Assembly: GCA_022361315.1 (NCBI GenBank)
Contig: JAKSBB010000163.1
Location: 1 to 13,330 of the forward strand
Reading direction: 5' to 3'
From: Desulfobacterales bacterium
GTDB lineage: Bacteria > Desulfobacterota > Desulfobacteria > Desulfobacterales > Desulfobacteraceae
Length of the DNA: 13,330 nucleotides
Program-made: the position numbers and the translations under genes
Notes under the pieces: model-generated
Told to the model about the DNA's origin: nothing
Seen by the model: only the letters and a program-made list of their open reading frames with translations
The model's database searches: none
Shown here: positions 7,241 through 13,170 of the stretch, in pieces
Numbering within the stretch: position 1 is the first letter of the stretch
Layout of the letters: every line of letters starts with the position of its first letter

Positions 7241-8359
7241 TCAAGCCAGAAACCAGGATACCGGCCGCCGGAGCGACACGGGATCGGGATAATCATCCAC
7301 ATACCCCACCCGCAGCATGAACTGGGGAGTCATACCGGGGCTGTGATTTTCACGGATCTGCCGTTTGCCATGGGGCTCTTCCAGGGTCTGGGTCATGGGA
7401 TGGAGGGCGATATTCATCTCTCTGGCCATCAATGCCATGCGCTGAAACCGTCTGCCGGCCTCTATTAAGTCCACGACTTTTTTCCCCGGACTTGTAATCA
7501 CCAGCCAGCCGGCACCTTCCCGGGCCTGCCCGGCCAGTTTATCCACGGCCCCATCCCGCCAGGCTTTCCCGCTGACCTCGGCCACATCCATGAAATGCCG
7601 TACCCAAAAACCGGCCAGTCCATGGATTTCCATACCATCCGGCGTTAAGCCGTCCCTGAATTTCGCCGCATCCTTATCGGACAACCGGGTCCAGGAGACC
7701 GCCTCCGCCATGGCGGCCTTATTTTCAAATTGAATTTTAAAATTCTCCAGCGCAGCCTCCGCCATCAGTTGCCCGTGCTCCGATGCCATGGGAAAGTAGT
7801 ACAGACCGCCGCCGGCAAGCGCTTCCATCTGCCGGATATCCGCTGCCCGGATCTCCCGGGGAAGCAATCCGGTCTTCAGGGTCCGCCGGGTGGTGAGCCG
7901 TTCCAGAGGAATATCCTTAACCTTCCCCTTTTTCAAACGGACACGCGCGACGTCCTGTTCGTATCGTTTCGTCGCCAGTACCTCCACCTGGGCCTCAAAT
8001 CCATTTTTGGCTGCCGCCTGCACCAGATTTTCCAGAAATGTACCGATGGAAATCAAGGCCTCCCGGTTATCCGGATCCACTGCCGGCAACCATCTGCGCG
8101 GGTCCGATCCCACCACCCAGACATCTTCCGATTCCACCCGCACAAACCAGGGTTGGCTGTTGTGCCCGCTGGGAGCAAGGGAGGCGTAATAGAGAATCTC
8201 CCATCCCCAGGGGGCTAATGCACTTCCGTTCCCTGTTGCCGCGACATCCGGCCCGACAATTTCCTCCCTCAAATTCCGTGAACACCCGAACCCCACAAGC
8301 CCCGTCCCAAGAAGCATAGAGGCTACAGCCCCCTGCCTGATAAATTCTCTTCGATCCAT
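7241..8359 (-). CDS. Tat-signal nitroreductase-family protein (Acg-like FMN-binding)
   Basis: A 372-residue protein with a twin-arginine signal (RREFIRQ at 3-9, then a hydrophobic segment) ending in GFGC, a weak lipobox with Cys26, so it may be an exported, perhaps lipid-anchored flavoprotein. APSGHNSQPW (62-71) is the FMN-binding nitroreductase signature. DPDNREALISIGTFLENL (95-112), the TTRRT segment and the C-terminal RVGYVDDYP..RRP resemble the Acg family (mycobacterial Rv2032-like), whose members may sequester flavin rather than reduce nitro compounds. The substrate is unknown. The ATG at 8359 has AAGGTGG upstream. The gene is 47 nt downstream of the tetR gene on the same strand, and a perfect 16-bp palindrome lies in that gap, so repression by the neighbour is likely. 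Confidence 0.87.
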   Translation of the reverse strand: MDRREFIRQGAVASMLLGTGLVGFGCSRNLREEIVGPDVAATGNGSALAPWGWEILYYASLAPSGHNSQPWFVRVESEDVWVVGSDPRRWLPAVDPDNREALISIGTFLENLVQAAAKNGFEAQVEVLATKRYEQDVARVRLKKGKVKDIPLERLTTRRTLKTGLLPREIRAADIRQMEALAGGGLYYFPMASEHGQLMAEAALENFKIQFENKAAMAEAVSWTRLSDKDAAKFRDGLTPDGMEIHGLAGFWVRHFMDVAEVSGKAWRDGAVDKLAGQAREGAGWLVITSPGKKVVDLIEAGRRFQRMALMAREMNIALHPMTQTLEEPHGKRQIRENHSPGMTPQFMLRVGYVDDYPDPVSLRRPVSWFLA

Positions 8360-8370
8360 GACCCCACCTT

Positions 8371-8386
8371 GTCACCAATTGGTGAC
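8371..8386. promoter_or_regulatory. Palindromic operator upstream of the Acg-like gene
   Basis: Perfect 16-bp palindrome GTCACCAATTGGTGAC, 11 nt before the nitroreductase ATG. Its arms TCACC/GGTGA with a 4-nt centre recur upstream of the tetR gene. It would lie about 8-23 nt downstream of the predicted transcript start, a good position for repression by the adjacent TetR protein. That protein assignment is inference. Confidence 0.65.
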
Positions 8387-8400
8387 TTTTTTGGTAAAAA

Positions 8401-8429
8401 AATATATTACCTGATGATTCCTCTGATAA
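8401..8429 (-). promoter_or_regulatory. Candidate promoter of the Acg-like gene
   Basis: TTATCA (8429-8424), 17-nt spacer, TATATT (8406-8401). It overlaps the 3' end of the tetR coding region and places the transcript start near 8394, just upstream of the palindromic operator. Confidence 0.4.
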
Positions 8430-9024
8430 GCATATCGATAGCAGCCGCAATCCGCTCCCAGTCTTCATCCGTTGCCAACCCCAATCCCCCGTAAATATCG
8501 ATATGATCAGACCGGATCAACAGGTAGTTCAGTGCAGCCCCGACCACCATCATCCCGGCCTGCACATCCACTCCCGGAAGCTCTGACGCAAAAAACATCC
8601 GGAAAAAATCCATGGCCCGTTCTTCCCGGACCGCCTCCAACTCCCGGGTCAATTCATTGGCCTCCACCACCTCCCAGGCCATAATCGCCAGGGTCAAAGG
8701 CCGCCGCCGTAAGGCAGCAATAAAATGCCGGGAAGAGGCCGATAACCTGTCTTCCAGAGACATCCGCCCAAACGCCTGGAGATCTCCACCGGCCAGTTCC
8801 AGCACCGACGGCCAGAAATCCCCCTCCTTCCCAAAGGCCTCAATCAATCCGGGCAATCCGCCGAAGTACCGGTAGATCAATTTCTTATCCACCCCGGCCT
8901 CCCTGGCCACGGCATTGACCCCGATCCCCTTGAATCCTTCCCGTGCAAGCAGACTGCCCACGGCAGCGATCAACCGCCGGCTTGTGATTGCTTTATCCCG
9001 AATTCTTATTTCATTTTTAGCCAT
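8407..9024 (-). CDS. TetR/AcrR-family transcriptional repressor
   Basis: DNA-binding one-component regulator, 205 residues from the chosen start. The N-terminal helix-turn-helix spans about 15-60 (RLIAAVGSLLAREGFKGIGV, then VAREAGVDKKLIYRYFGG as the recognition part). The rest is the helical ligand-binding and dimerisation domain, which is not conserved enough to name an inducer. The frame could extend to a TTG at 9054, but that would place the operator inside the gene. ATG at 9024 or 9036 is more likely, and neither has a good Shine-Dalgarno. Identical TCACC-N4-GGTGA palindromes lie in its own promoter and in front of the downstream Tat nitroreductase, indicating autoregulation and control of that gene. 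Confidence 0.92.
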   Translation of the reverse strand: MAKNEIRIRDKAITSRRLIAAVGSLLAREGFKGIGVNAVAREAGVDKKLIYRYFGGLPGLIEAFGKEGDFWPSVLELAGGDLQAFGRMSLEDRLSASSRHFIAALRRRPLTLAIMAWEVVEANELTRELEAVREERAMDFFRMFFASELPGVDVQAGMMVVGAALNYLLIRSDHIDIYGGLGLATDEDWERIAAAIDMLIRGIIR

Positions 9025-9031
9025 GCTCACA

Positions 9032-9061
9032 AGCATATCACCGGTCGGTGACAAAATGCAA
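9032..9061 (-). promoter_or_regulatory. Candidate tetR promoter with operator in its spacer
   Basis: TTGCAT (9061-9056), 18-nt spacer, TATGCT (9037-9032). The palindrome occupies the 3' part of the spacer exactly up to the -10 box, so a bound repressor would exclude RNA polymerase. The transcript start would fall near 9025, right at the ATG at 9024, so the message may be leaderless. Confidence 0.45.
9038..9051. promoter_or_regulatory. Palindromic operator upstream of tetR
   Basis: TCACCGGTCGGTGA: 5-bp arms TCACC/GGTGA around a 4-nt centre, the same arms and spacing as the palindrome at 8371-8386. It lies 13 nt before the ATG at 9024 and fits autoregulation by the TetR protein. Confidence 0.65.
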
Positions 9062-9118
9062 ATGAAAATTTATTTCTGGTTTTTCTAAGGTTTCGAAATA
9101 CTTAATTGAATTATCCGG

Positions 9119-10834
9119 CTACAGGGAGAATCGCCCCACCATCCCCTTCAGGGTGCCGGAAAGGCTGGAGAGACCTTCTAAATTTGAATTGAGCTGTACG
9201 GCTCCGGAATCCAGGTCCCGGGCCACACCACCCACTTCTGAAATATCGTCCTTTAAACCGACCGTCAAAGCGGATGTTTCACTCACCTTATCATCAACTG
9301 CAGTCACCCTGGAAGCCGCATGACCCACATTCTGTGAGATTTCCCGGGTGGCCGCACTCTGCTCTTCCATGGCAGCAGCAACGGTGGTGACAATATGGTT
9401 AATTTCGTCAATCACACTGACAATGGCTTCAATAGCAGCCACGGACTCCCCCGTGATATGCTGAATTCCGGATACCTTCGCGTTTATTTCATCCGTGGCC
9501 TCCGCAGTCTGCTGAGCCAGCGCCTTAATCTCCCCCGCCACCACGGCAAATCCCTTGCCCACCTCTCCGGCCCGGGCTGCCTCAATGGTGGCGTTCAGTG
9601 CCAAGAGGTTAGTTTGCTCCGATATATCCGCTATGGTATCGGTCACCTGGCTGATTTCAATGGCCGAACGGCCCAGCTCGTTTATTTTCCGTGATACGGC
9701 TCCCGCCTCTTCTACCGCCATGGCAGTTGTATCCCTCCCCGAGGCGGCATTGCCGGCAATTTCGCTAATGGTACTGTCCATTTCAGTTGTGGCCGTAACG
9801 ATAAGCCGGGTATTCGAAAGGGCTTCCCGTGTGGCTGAAGATACAGCATCCATGTTTTCGGCCACCTGCAGGGCCGCAGCCAGAAGGTTTTCAGATTTCT
9901 CACTGGTCTGTCCGGACCGGGATGATATCCGGCCGGAAACCGAAGAAAGACTTTCGGCTGATACTGCCAGCGTCTGGGTACCGGCTGCCACATCCCGAAT
10001 CATATTCACCAGGTTTTCCTGCATGGTATTGAGGCTGGCAGCTAAACGGCCCAGTTCATCCTTTGAATGAACCTCCAGCCTGCCGTTGTCCAGCTTACCT
10101 TCAGCGATATTGGTGGCCAGTTCAGTCGCCCCGGATAAGGCCTTCTGCAATTTAGTACCGAAAAATACGATATTGATGATGGCGATGGCCCCGGCAAAGC
10201 ATGAAAAGGCCAATTCCTTTTTCACCAGAATCATCATGATTTCAGAGATTGAAGACGACCTGTTTTCATGCAGCACAACAAAACAGACAACGATGGAAAT
10301 CAACATGATGCCGCTGCAGGTACTGAAAACCGTCAGGTATAGCTTTTTTCTGAAAGACAAAGGGGCATGCTTATCTGAAAACGGCAGGTCTTTCGTCATT
10401 TTTTCAAGCTCCGTCGTCATGAGGATCATAAACGGGAAACTGAAAAGTATGATAAACGGGACACCTGATATCTCCCCCAGGATAAATTCAACCCGGTCAA
10501 ATGACTGGTTCACCATGGCAAAACAGGGGCCCAGAATGCAATAAATGAGATTCAGGCCTATGATATGGGTGGGAAACCCCGCAGTAATTTTCTGCATACG
10601 GCTCAACTCTCCACCCCCGTCGCGGATATATCCGTCCAGTTCGGAAAGCCGACGGATCACATAGAAAGCAACCCCTGAATTGAATACCACCAGATAGCCC
10701 CACAAAAACGGAGAAAGTGCCACCTGCACCAACTCACCAAAGGTCCAAAGCCCTATGGCCCAGCAAAACATCATCCACCCCACAGGGGGTATAAAAAAAA
10801 TAGTGCCTGTCCAGAAAAGTATCTTATTTTTCAT
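9119..10834 (-). CDS. Methyl-accepting chemotaxis protein with multi-helix membrane sensor
   Basis: Chemoreceptor that signals to CheA/CheW. From the ATG at 10834 it has 571 residues; GGGCGGA lies about 5 nt upstream, and the frame can extend only to an unsupported TTG at 10879. Instead of the usual two helices around a periplasmic domain, it has about six hydrophobic segments (about 4-30, 37-60, 83-106, 118-140, 166-188, 207-225). A HAMP-like region follows (226-278), then a long methyl-accepting coiled coil whose tip carries [19 protein letters not shown] (406-424) and [18 protein letters not shown]. No CheR-binding C-terminal pentapeptide is visible; it ends VGRFSL. Loops are short, so the ligand or stimulus may be sensed inside the membrane. 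No chemotaxis genes are adjacent. Confidence 0.94.
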   Translation of the reverse strand: MKNKILFWTGTIFFIPPVGWMMFCWAIGLWTFGELVQVALSPFLWGYLVVFNSGVAFYVIRRLSELDGYIRDGGGELSRMQKITAGFPTHIIGLNLIYCILGPCFAMVNQSFDRVEFILGEISGVPFIILFSFPFMILMTTELEKMTKDLPFSDKHAPLSFRKKLYLTVFSTCSGIMLISIVVCFVVLHENRSSSISEIMMILVKKELAFSCFAGAIAIINIVFFGTKLQKALSGATELATNIAEGKLDNGRLEVHSKDELGRLAASLNTMQENLVNMIRDVAAGTQTLAVSAESLSSVSGRISSRSGQTSEKSENLLAAALQVAENMDAVSSATREALSNTRLIVTATTEMDSTISEIAGNAASGRDTTAMAVEEAGAVSRKINELGRSAIEISQVTDTIADISEQTNLLALNATIEAARAGEVGKGFAVVAGEIKALAQQTAEATDEINAKVSGIQHITGESVAAIEAIVSVIDEINHIVTTVAAAMEEQSAATREISQNVGHAASRVTAVDDKVSETSALTVGLKDDISEVGGVARDLDSGAVQLNSNLEGLSSLSGTLKGMVGRFSL

Positions 10835-11021
10835 AGTTCCGCCCAAATAGATTTTTAGAAACCTTATTAAAATACACAATGGCCGTAAAAATCCTGCCCC
10901 AAACAGGGCATTTTGGTGGCAATCAAATCAGAACATTTCATGGTTCGAAGGGAGGAAATCACTTTCCCGATCTGAGTTCGACGGTGGTACGATGTGTGCG
11001 GCTTCGGGGGTAACGGTTTAG

Positions 11022-11588
11022 CTACTCGCTGCTTTTCTGTTTCTCCTTCATTTTCCTGTACCAGGGTTCGTTACCGTAAAGTTCATCAGAGCAATCCATG
11101 CACAAGCTGTGGCTGAAAAACACATCGGAATGTGTTTCTATATAGGCCTCCAGATTATTCCAATAACCCCTATCATCCCTGATTTTTTTACACTGGGAAC
11201 AGATGGGAAGCAGTCCGCTGAGCTGTTTAACCTCCTGTAAAGCCGCTTCCTTTTCATCATAGATGGACATTCTCTGGATGCCCAGGACAGCGGTCACCCA
11301 GACGGCAAAAAGGGCGAGCAGACGATTGGTAATGACCTGCCAGAACTCACCTCCGGCAGGGGATATCAGGAATCCGATTATTGTGAAAACCGATCCCACA
11401 ACAGCCATATAAATAGGCATTCGCTTATTGCGAGACCAAAGGGAGATCAAAACGACAAGGATATACGGCACCCCTCCGGCTACCCCCAGGGGAATCAATG
11501 AATCAATTATGAAAATCACAACGGCCAGCACCAGACAGCCTACAGTCACTTTGACATCGGATTGGTCAAATTCAAAATTTATTTTCAT
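11022..11588 (-). CDS. Four-helix membrane protein with C-terminal CxxC/GYWN module
   Basis: 188 residues. Four hydrophobic segments (about 14-30, 33-51, 58-76, 86-104) resemble the membrane sensor part of some histidine kinases (GVPYILVVLISLW, ISPAGGEFW, NRLLALFAVWVTAVL). A short helix leads to a cytoplasmic C-terminus with LPICSQCKKIRDDRGYW (127-143) and HSDVFFSHSLCMDC (153-166). Cys130, Cys133, Cys163 and Cys166 would fit a metal or redox site. I recall this LPIC-CKKIRDD-GYWN tail from the ends of many signalling proteins in Desulfobacterota, but know no function for it. Here it is attached directly to the sensor module without any kinase, cyclase or other output domain. The only possible start is the ATG at 11588, without a clear Shine-Dalgarno. 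It lies upstream of the chemoreceptor on the same strand, 187 nt away. Confidence 0.8.
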   Translation of the reverse strand: MKINFEFDQSDVKVTVGCLVLAVVIFIIDSLIPLGVAGGVPYILVVLISLWSRNKRMPIYMAVVGSVFTIIGFLISPAGGEFWQVITNRLLALFAVWVTAVLGIQRMSIYDEKEAALQEVKQLSGLLPICSQCKKIRDDRGYWNNLEAYIETHSDVFFSHSLCMDCSDELYGNEPWYRKMKEKQKSSE

Positions 11589-11686
11589 AAAACAAGCGCA
11601 GCCCGTAAGGAAGAGTTCTAAGAAAGTACCAACTAAAGCTATTCTTTAAGCGGATCATCACTTCACCCTACAGGAGATGATGCACC

Positions 11687-11812
11687 ATAACAAATAAAAC
11701 TTCCATCTCCGATTCTTTTAATGCTGCCGATATGTCACTGGTTGATATGGGTAAAGTGCGGATGGATATTTCTGTTCAGTTATTGAGTGCCCCAAATAGG
11801 CCAAGAAATTGA
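11687..11812 (+). pseudogene. Possible decayed or unusual small ORF
   Basis: A 41-codon open frame ends at the TGA at 11810-11812 and contains FNAADMSLVDMGKVRMDISV, which reads like real coding sequence. AGGAG (11672-11676) lies 10 nt before an ATA at 11687 where an ATG might be expected. The nearby ATGs at 11677 and 11680 are in another frame that stops after a few codons. The first in-frame ATG (11732) leaves only 26 residues. It weakly recalls small YjfB-type putative motility proteins. It could be a gene with a lost start, an ATA-started small protein, or chance. Confidence 0.3.
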
Positions 11813-11884
11813 ATGAAAAATATTCTGCGCTTGATTTCTTTACAGCTAACGATTGGGGTAAAAGGGTGGGAAGGCCTTTAAAAC

Positions 11885-11916
11885 TAAAAAAATCCCGAAA
11901 GCGGAAGCTCTCGGGA
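11885..11916 (-). terminator. Rho-independent terminator of tRNA-Asn
   Basis: On the minus strand an 11-bp stem, ATCCCGAGAGC (11916-11906) with GCTTTCGGGAT (11901-11891), contains one G-T wobble and has a TTCC loop. It is followed by six Ts. It lies 15 nt beyond the 3' end of the tRNA. Confidence 0.9.
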
Positions 11917-11931
11917 TATGCTTGATCGGGT

Positions 11932-12007
11932 TGGCTCCCCAGCACGGACTTGAACCGCGGACCCATTGGTTAACAGCCAATTGCTCTGCCAACTGAGCTA
12001 CTGGGGA
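11932..12007 (-). tRNA. tRNA-Asn (GTT)
   Basis: A 76-nt cloverleaf with encoded CCA. Acceptor stem TCCCCAG (12007-12001) with CTGGGGA, discriminator G, D-arm GCTC/GAGC, anticodon stem ATTGG/CCAAT around the loop CTGTTAA, anticodon GTT at 11974-11972, T-arm CGCGG/CCGTG with TTCAAGT. The discriminator G, the TA after the acceptor stem and the overall sequence agree with bacterial tRNA-Asn, which reads AAC and AAU codons. It is flanked by its own promoter and terminator, so it forms a single-gene transcription unit. Confidence 0.98.
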
Positions 12008-12033
12008 GCAGATCCTTGAATAAAGGATCGTTG

Positions 12034-12062
12034 CTTATAGTCAAATTTTTCATCATAGTCAA
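12034..12062 (-). promoter_or_regulatory. Promoter of tRNA-Asn
   Basis: TTGACT (12062-12057), exactly 17 nt, TATAAG (12039-12034): 5 of 6 matches in each box with ideal spacing, so transcription should start about 20 nt before the mature tRNA. A perfect 7-bp inverted repeat GATCCTT/AAGGATC (12011-12029) fills the leader. Confidence 0.75.
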
Positions 12063-12383
12063 TAAGTAATATAGCACTATAACCTATTCGGATTTTAAGA
12101 TCGCTATCATCTTCTTGCTTTTATACAAGATTTAAAACGAGCGCTTCGAAAATTTTTCTTTATGAAATTAATGTGTCAACCAGATCTTCAAGAATTCAGG
12201 TTTATACTCTATTAACATACCACTGGGCTCATGGATGGAATTCCTTGGCACCCCAGCATATTGTGGTTGCTCCCGAATGATCAAAAGCGACCGATATTAG
12301 ACAGAATGCTTTCTTTTCAAATTCCATAGAGTGGCTGCCTCTGAATCCATTTTCCGGGGAAAAATCACAAATAAACAAAATAC
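12063..12383. other. Gene-free AT-rich spacer
   Basis: Between the tRNA promoter and the promoter of the first cobalamin riboswitch. Only short frames occur (at most about 40 codons without start or ribosome binding site, for example 12231-12329). A loose inverted repeat CTGGG/CCCAG (12223-12227 and 12252-12256) is present. I see no gene, RNA family or mobile-element end here. Confidence 0.6.
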
Positions 12384-12413
12384 TTGACAACCTCCATGAT
12401 TTGCGACTAAGAG
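12384..12413 (+). promoter_or_regulatory. Candidate promoter of the first cobalamin riboswitch
   Basis: A perfect TTGACA (12384-12389), 18-nt spacer, TAAGAG (12408-12413, weak, 3 of 6). The transcript would start near 12420, exactly where the aptamer's first stem begins. Confidence 0.45.
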
Positions 12414-12420
12414 AGATATT

Positions 12421-12579
12421 ATCCAGGTGCTTTTTTTAAAGCACAATAGGGAATCCTGTTTGAATCAGGGACGGGCCCGCCGCTGTAATCGGGGACGAAG
12501 ACTGCAAAAAACCACTGACCGTAAGGCCGGGAAGGTGCAGTTATTAGAATGATCCGTAAGTCAGAAGACCTGCCTGGAT
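12421..12579 (+). ncRNA. Cobalamin riboswitch (complete aptamer)
   Basis: Coenzyme-B12-sensing leader RNA. Closing stem P1 ATCCAGG (12421-12427) pairs with CCTGGAT (12573-12579). Conserved core elements appear in order: GTGC/GCAC arm, AATAGGGAAT (12445-12454), CCCGCCGCTGT (12476-12486), CCACTG (12512-12517), GGGAAGG (12529-12535) and the B12 box GTCAGAAGACCTGCC ending at 12573. All hallmarks of the class are intact. It is followed by an intrinsic terminator at 12651, so ligand binding probably stops transcription. No open reading frame of convincing size follows before the second riboswitch, so its target is unknown. Confidence 0.96.
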
Positions 12580-12600
12580 GAAATACCATAACGCGTCAAT

Positions 12601-12677
12601 CCCCGGGAGTTTGGGAAAGACATGTTTTTATCTGAGGATAAATCAGGGCACCCCAGACATTATCTAATGGTCCGGGG
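12601..12677 (+). promoter_or_regulatory. Candidate antiterminator of the cobalamin riboswitch
   Basis: CCCCGG (12601-12606) can pair perfectly with CCGGGG (12672-12677), the 3' arm of the terminator. The two pairings exclude each other, which would provide the on/off switch between aptamer and terminator. This is pairing logic only; no folding energy was computed. Confidence 0.45.
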
Positions 12678-12683
12678 TTTTTT
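12651..12683 (+). terminator. Rho-independent terminator of the first riboswitch
   Basis: CCCCaGAC (12651-12658) pairs with GTCcGGGG (12670-12677) with one mismatch, extended by a short inner ATT/AAT helix, and is followed by six Ts (12678-12683). It lies 72 nt beyond the aptamer, the normal place for a riboswitch expression platform. Confidence 0.85.
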
Positions 12684-13141
12684 ATTTCCCATCCCCGGCA
12701 TGAAACAACGAATCATCCCCTTTATTCGTTGCCGGAGAGGGGGGAGGAGGACTTAAAGAACATCGAAGCGACTAAAAAACAATGCTATGAATTTTACATA
12801 CCGGTTAATGCCATAATTTTGTTTTTTTTTGCTTGAAAAGGCGGCTCTCCTTACTGCCGGGTTCCCACAAGTCTCACCCCCTTTTCCACACTTCCTTACA
12901 ATAGAAGTATGATTATTTTAATAATGTCTCATCTTCTTAAATCCTGATGAATATCAATCTGTATAAATAGTATGAACACCATACAAGATACGTATGGATA
13001 GGTTCATAATTCCAACTTAAAATCACCTGTATCACGCCATTCCTACCCCAAAAACATTGACTTTATTATGTTAATTATGTAAATCGAACTCAAATGAAAT
13101 TGGCGACATAATTTTGCAATGGACGCAATCTGTTCGCTAAA
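12684..13141 (+). other. Gene-free region between two cobalamin riboswitches, with hairpins
   Basis: No frame longer than about 20 codons with a start is present on the plus strand. The stretch holds a hairpin CAACGAAT (12706-12713)/ATTCGTTG (12724-12731) with flanking CCGG/CCGG. Next comes a Shine-Dalgarno-like GGGGGGAGGAGG (about 12739-12750) with no start codon in range, then a long T-run near 12818-12830. A second two-tier hairpin TATGAAC CCATAC/GTATGG GTTCATA (12971-13008) follows. Candidate B12-controlled non-coding RNA, long leader, or remnant of a lost gene. Confidence 0.5.
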
Positions 13142-13169
13142 TTCACAGGTGATATACAAAAAATAAGAT
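13142..13169 (+). promoter_or_regulatory. Candidate promoter of the second cobalamin riboswitch
   Basis: TTCACA (13142-13147, 5 of 6), 16-nt spacer, TAAGAT (13164-13169, 4 of 6), giving a transcript start near 13176 at the 5' edge of the second aptamer. An alternative is TTGCAA-N18-TAAATT at 13114-13143. Confidence 0.4.
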
Positions 13170-13170
13170 T

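Noticed and set aside
10886..10910. Terminator-like hairpin (TGCCC/GGGCA plus a T-run) between the small membrane protein and the chemoreceptor
   Set aside because: Only a 5-bp stem with two bases before the T-run; too weak to call.
11718..11966. An 82-codon minus-strand frame
   Set aside because: It begins within the tRNA-Asn gene and runs through the tRNA terminator; not a real gene.
12243..12262. TGGCAC resembling a sigma-54 -24 element
   Set aside because: No TTGC at the required -12 spacing.
12231..12329. A 32-codon ORF in the spacer before the first riboswitch
   Set aside because: No ribosome binding site and no family resemblance.
11932..12410. tRNA-Asn as an integration site for a mobile element
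   Set aside because: No integrase, no direct repeat of the tRNA 3' end, and no mobility genes seen nearby.
12578..12667. A 29-codon ATG frame starting in the riboswitch P1 stem and ending inside the terminator
   Set aside because: No ribosome binding site, overlap with conserved RNA structure, and no recognisable sequence; probably fortuitous.
12700..12756. An 18-codon ORF after the riboswitch terminator
   Set aside because: It lies in a hairpin, has no ribosome binding site, and has a very basic, low-complexity translation (RRGGRRT).
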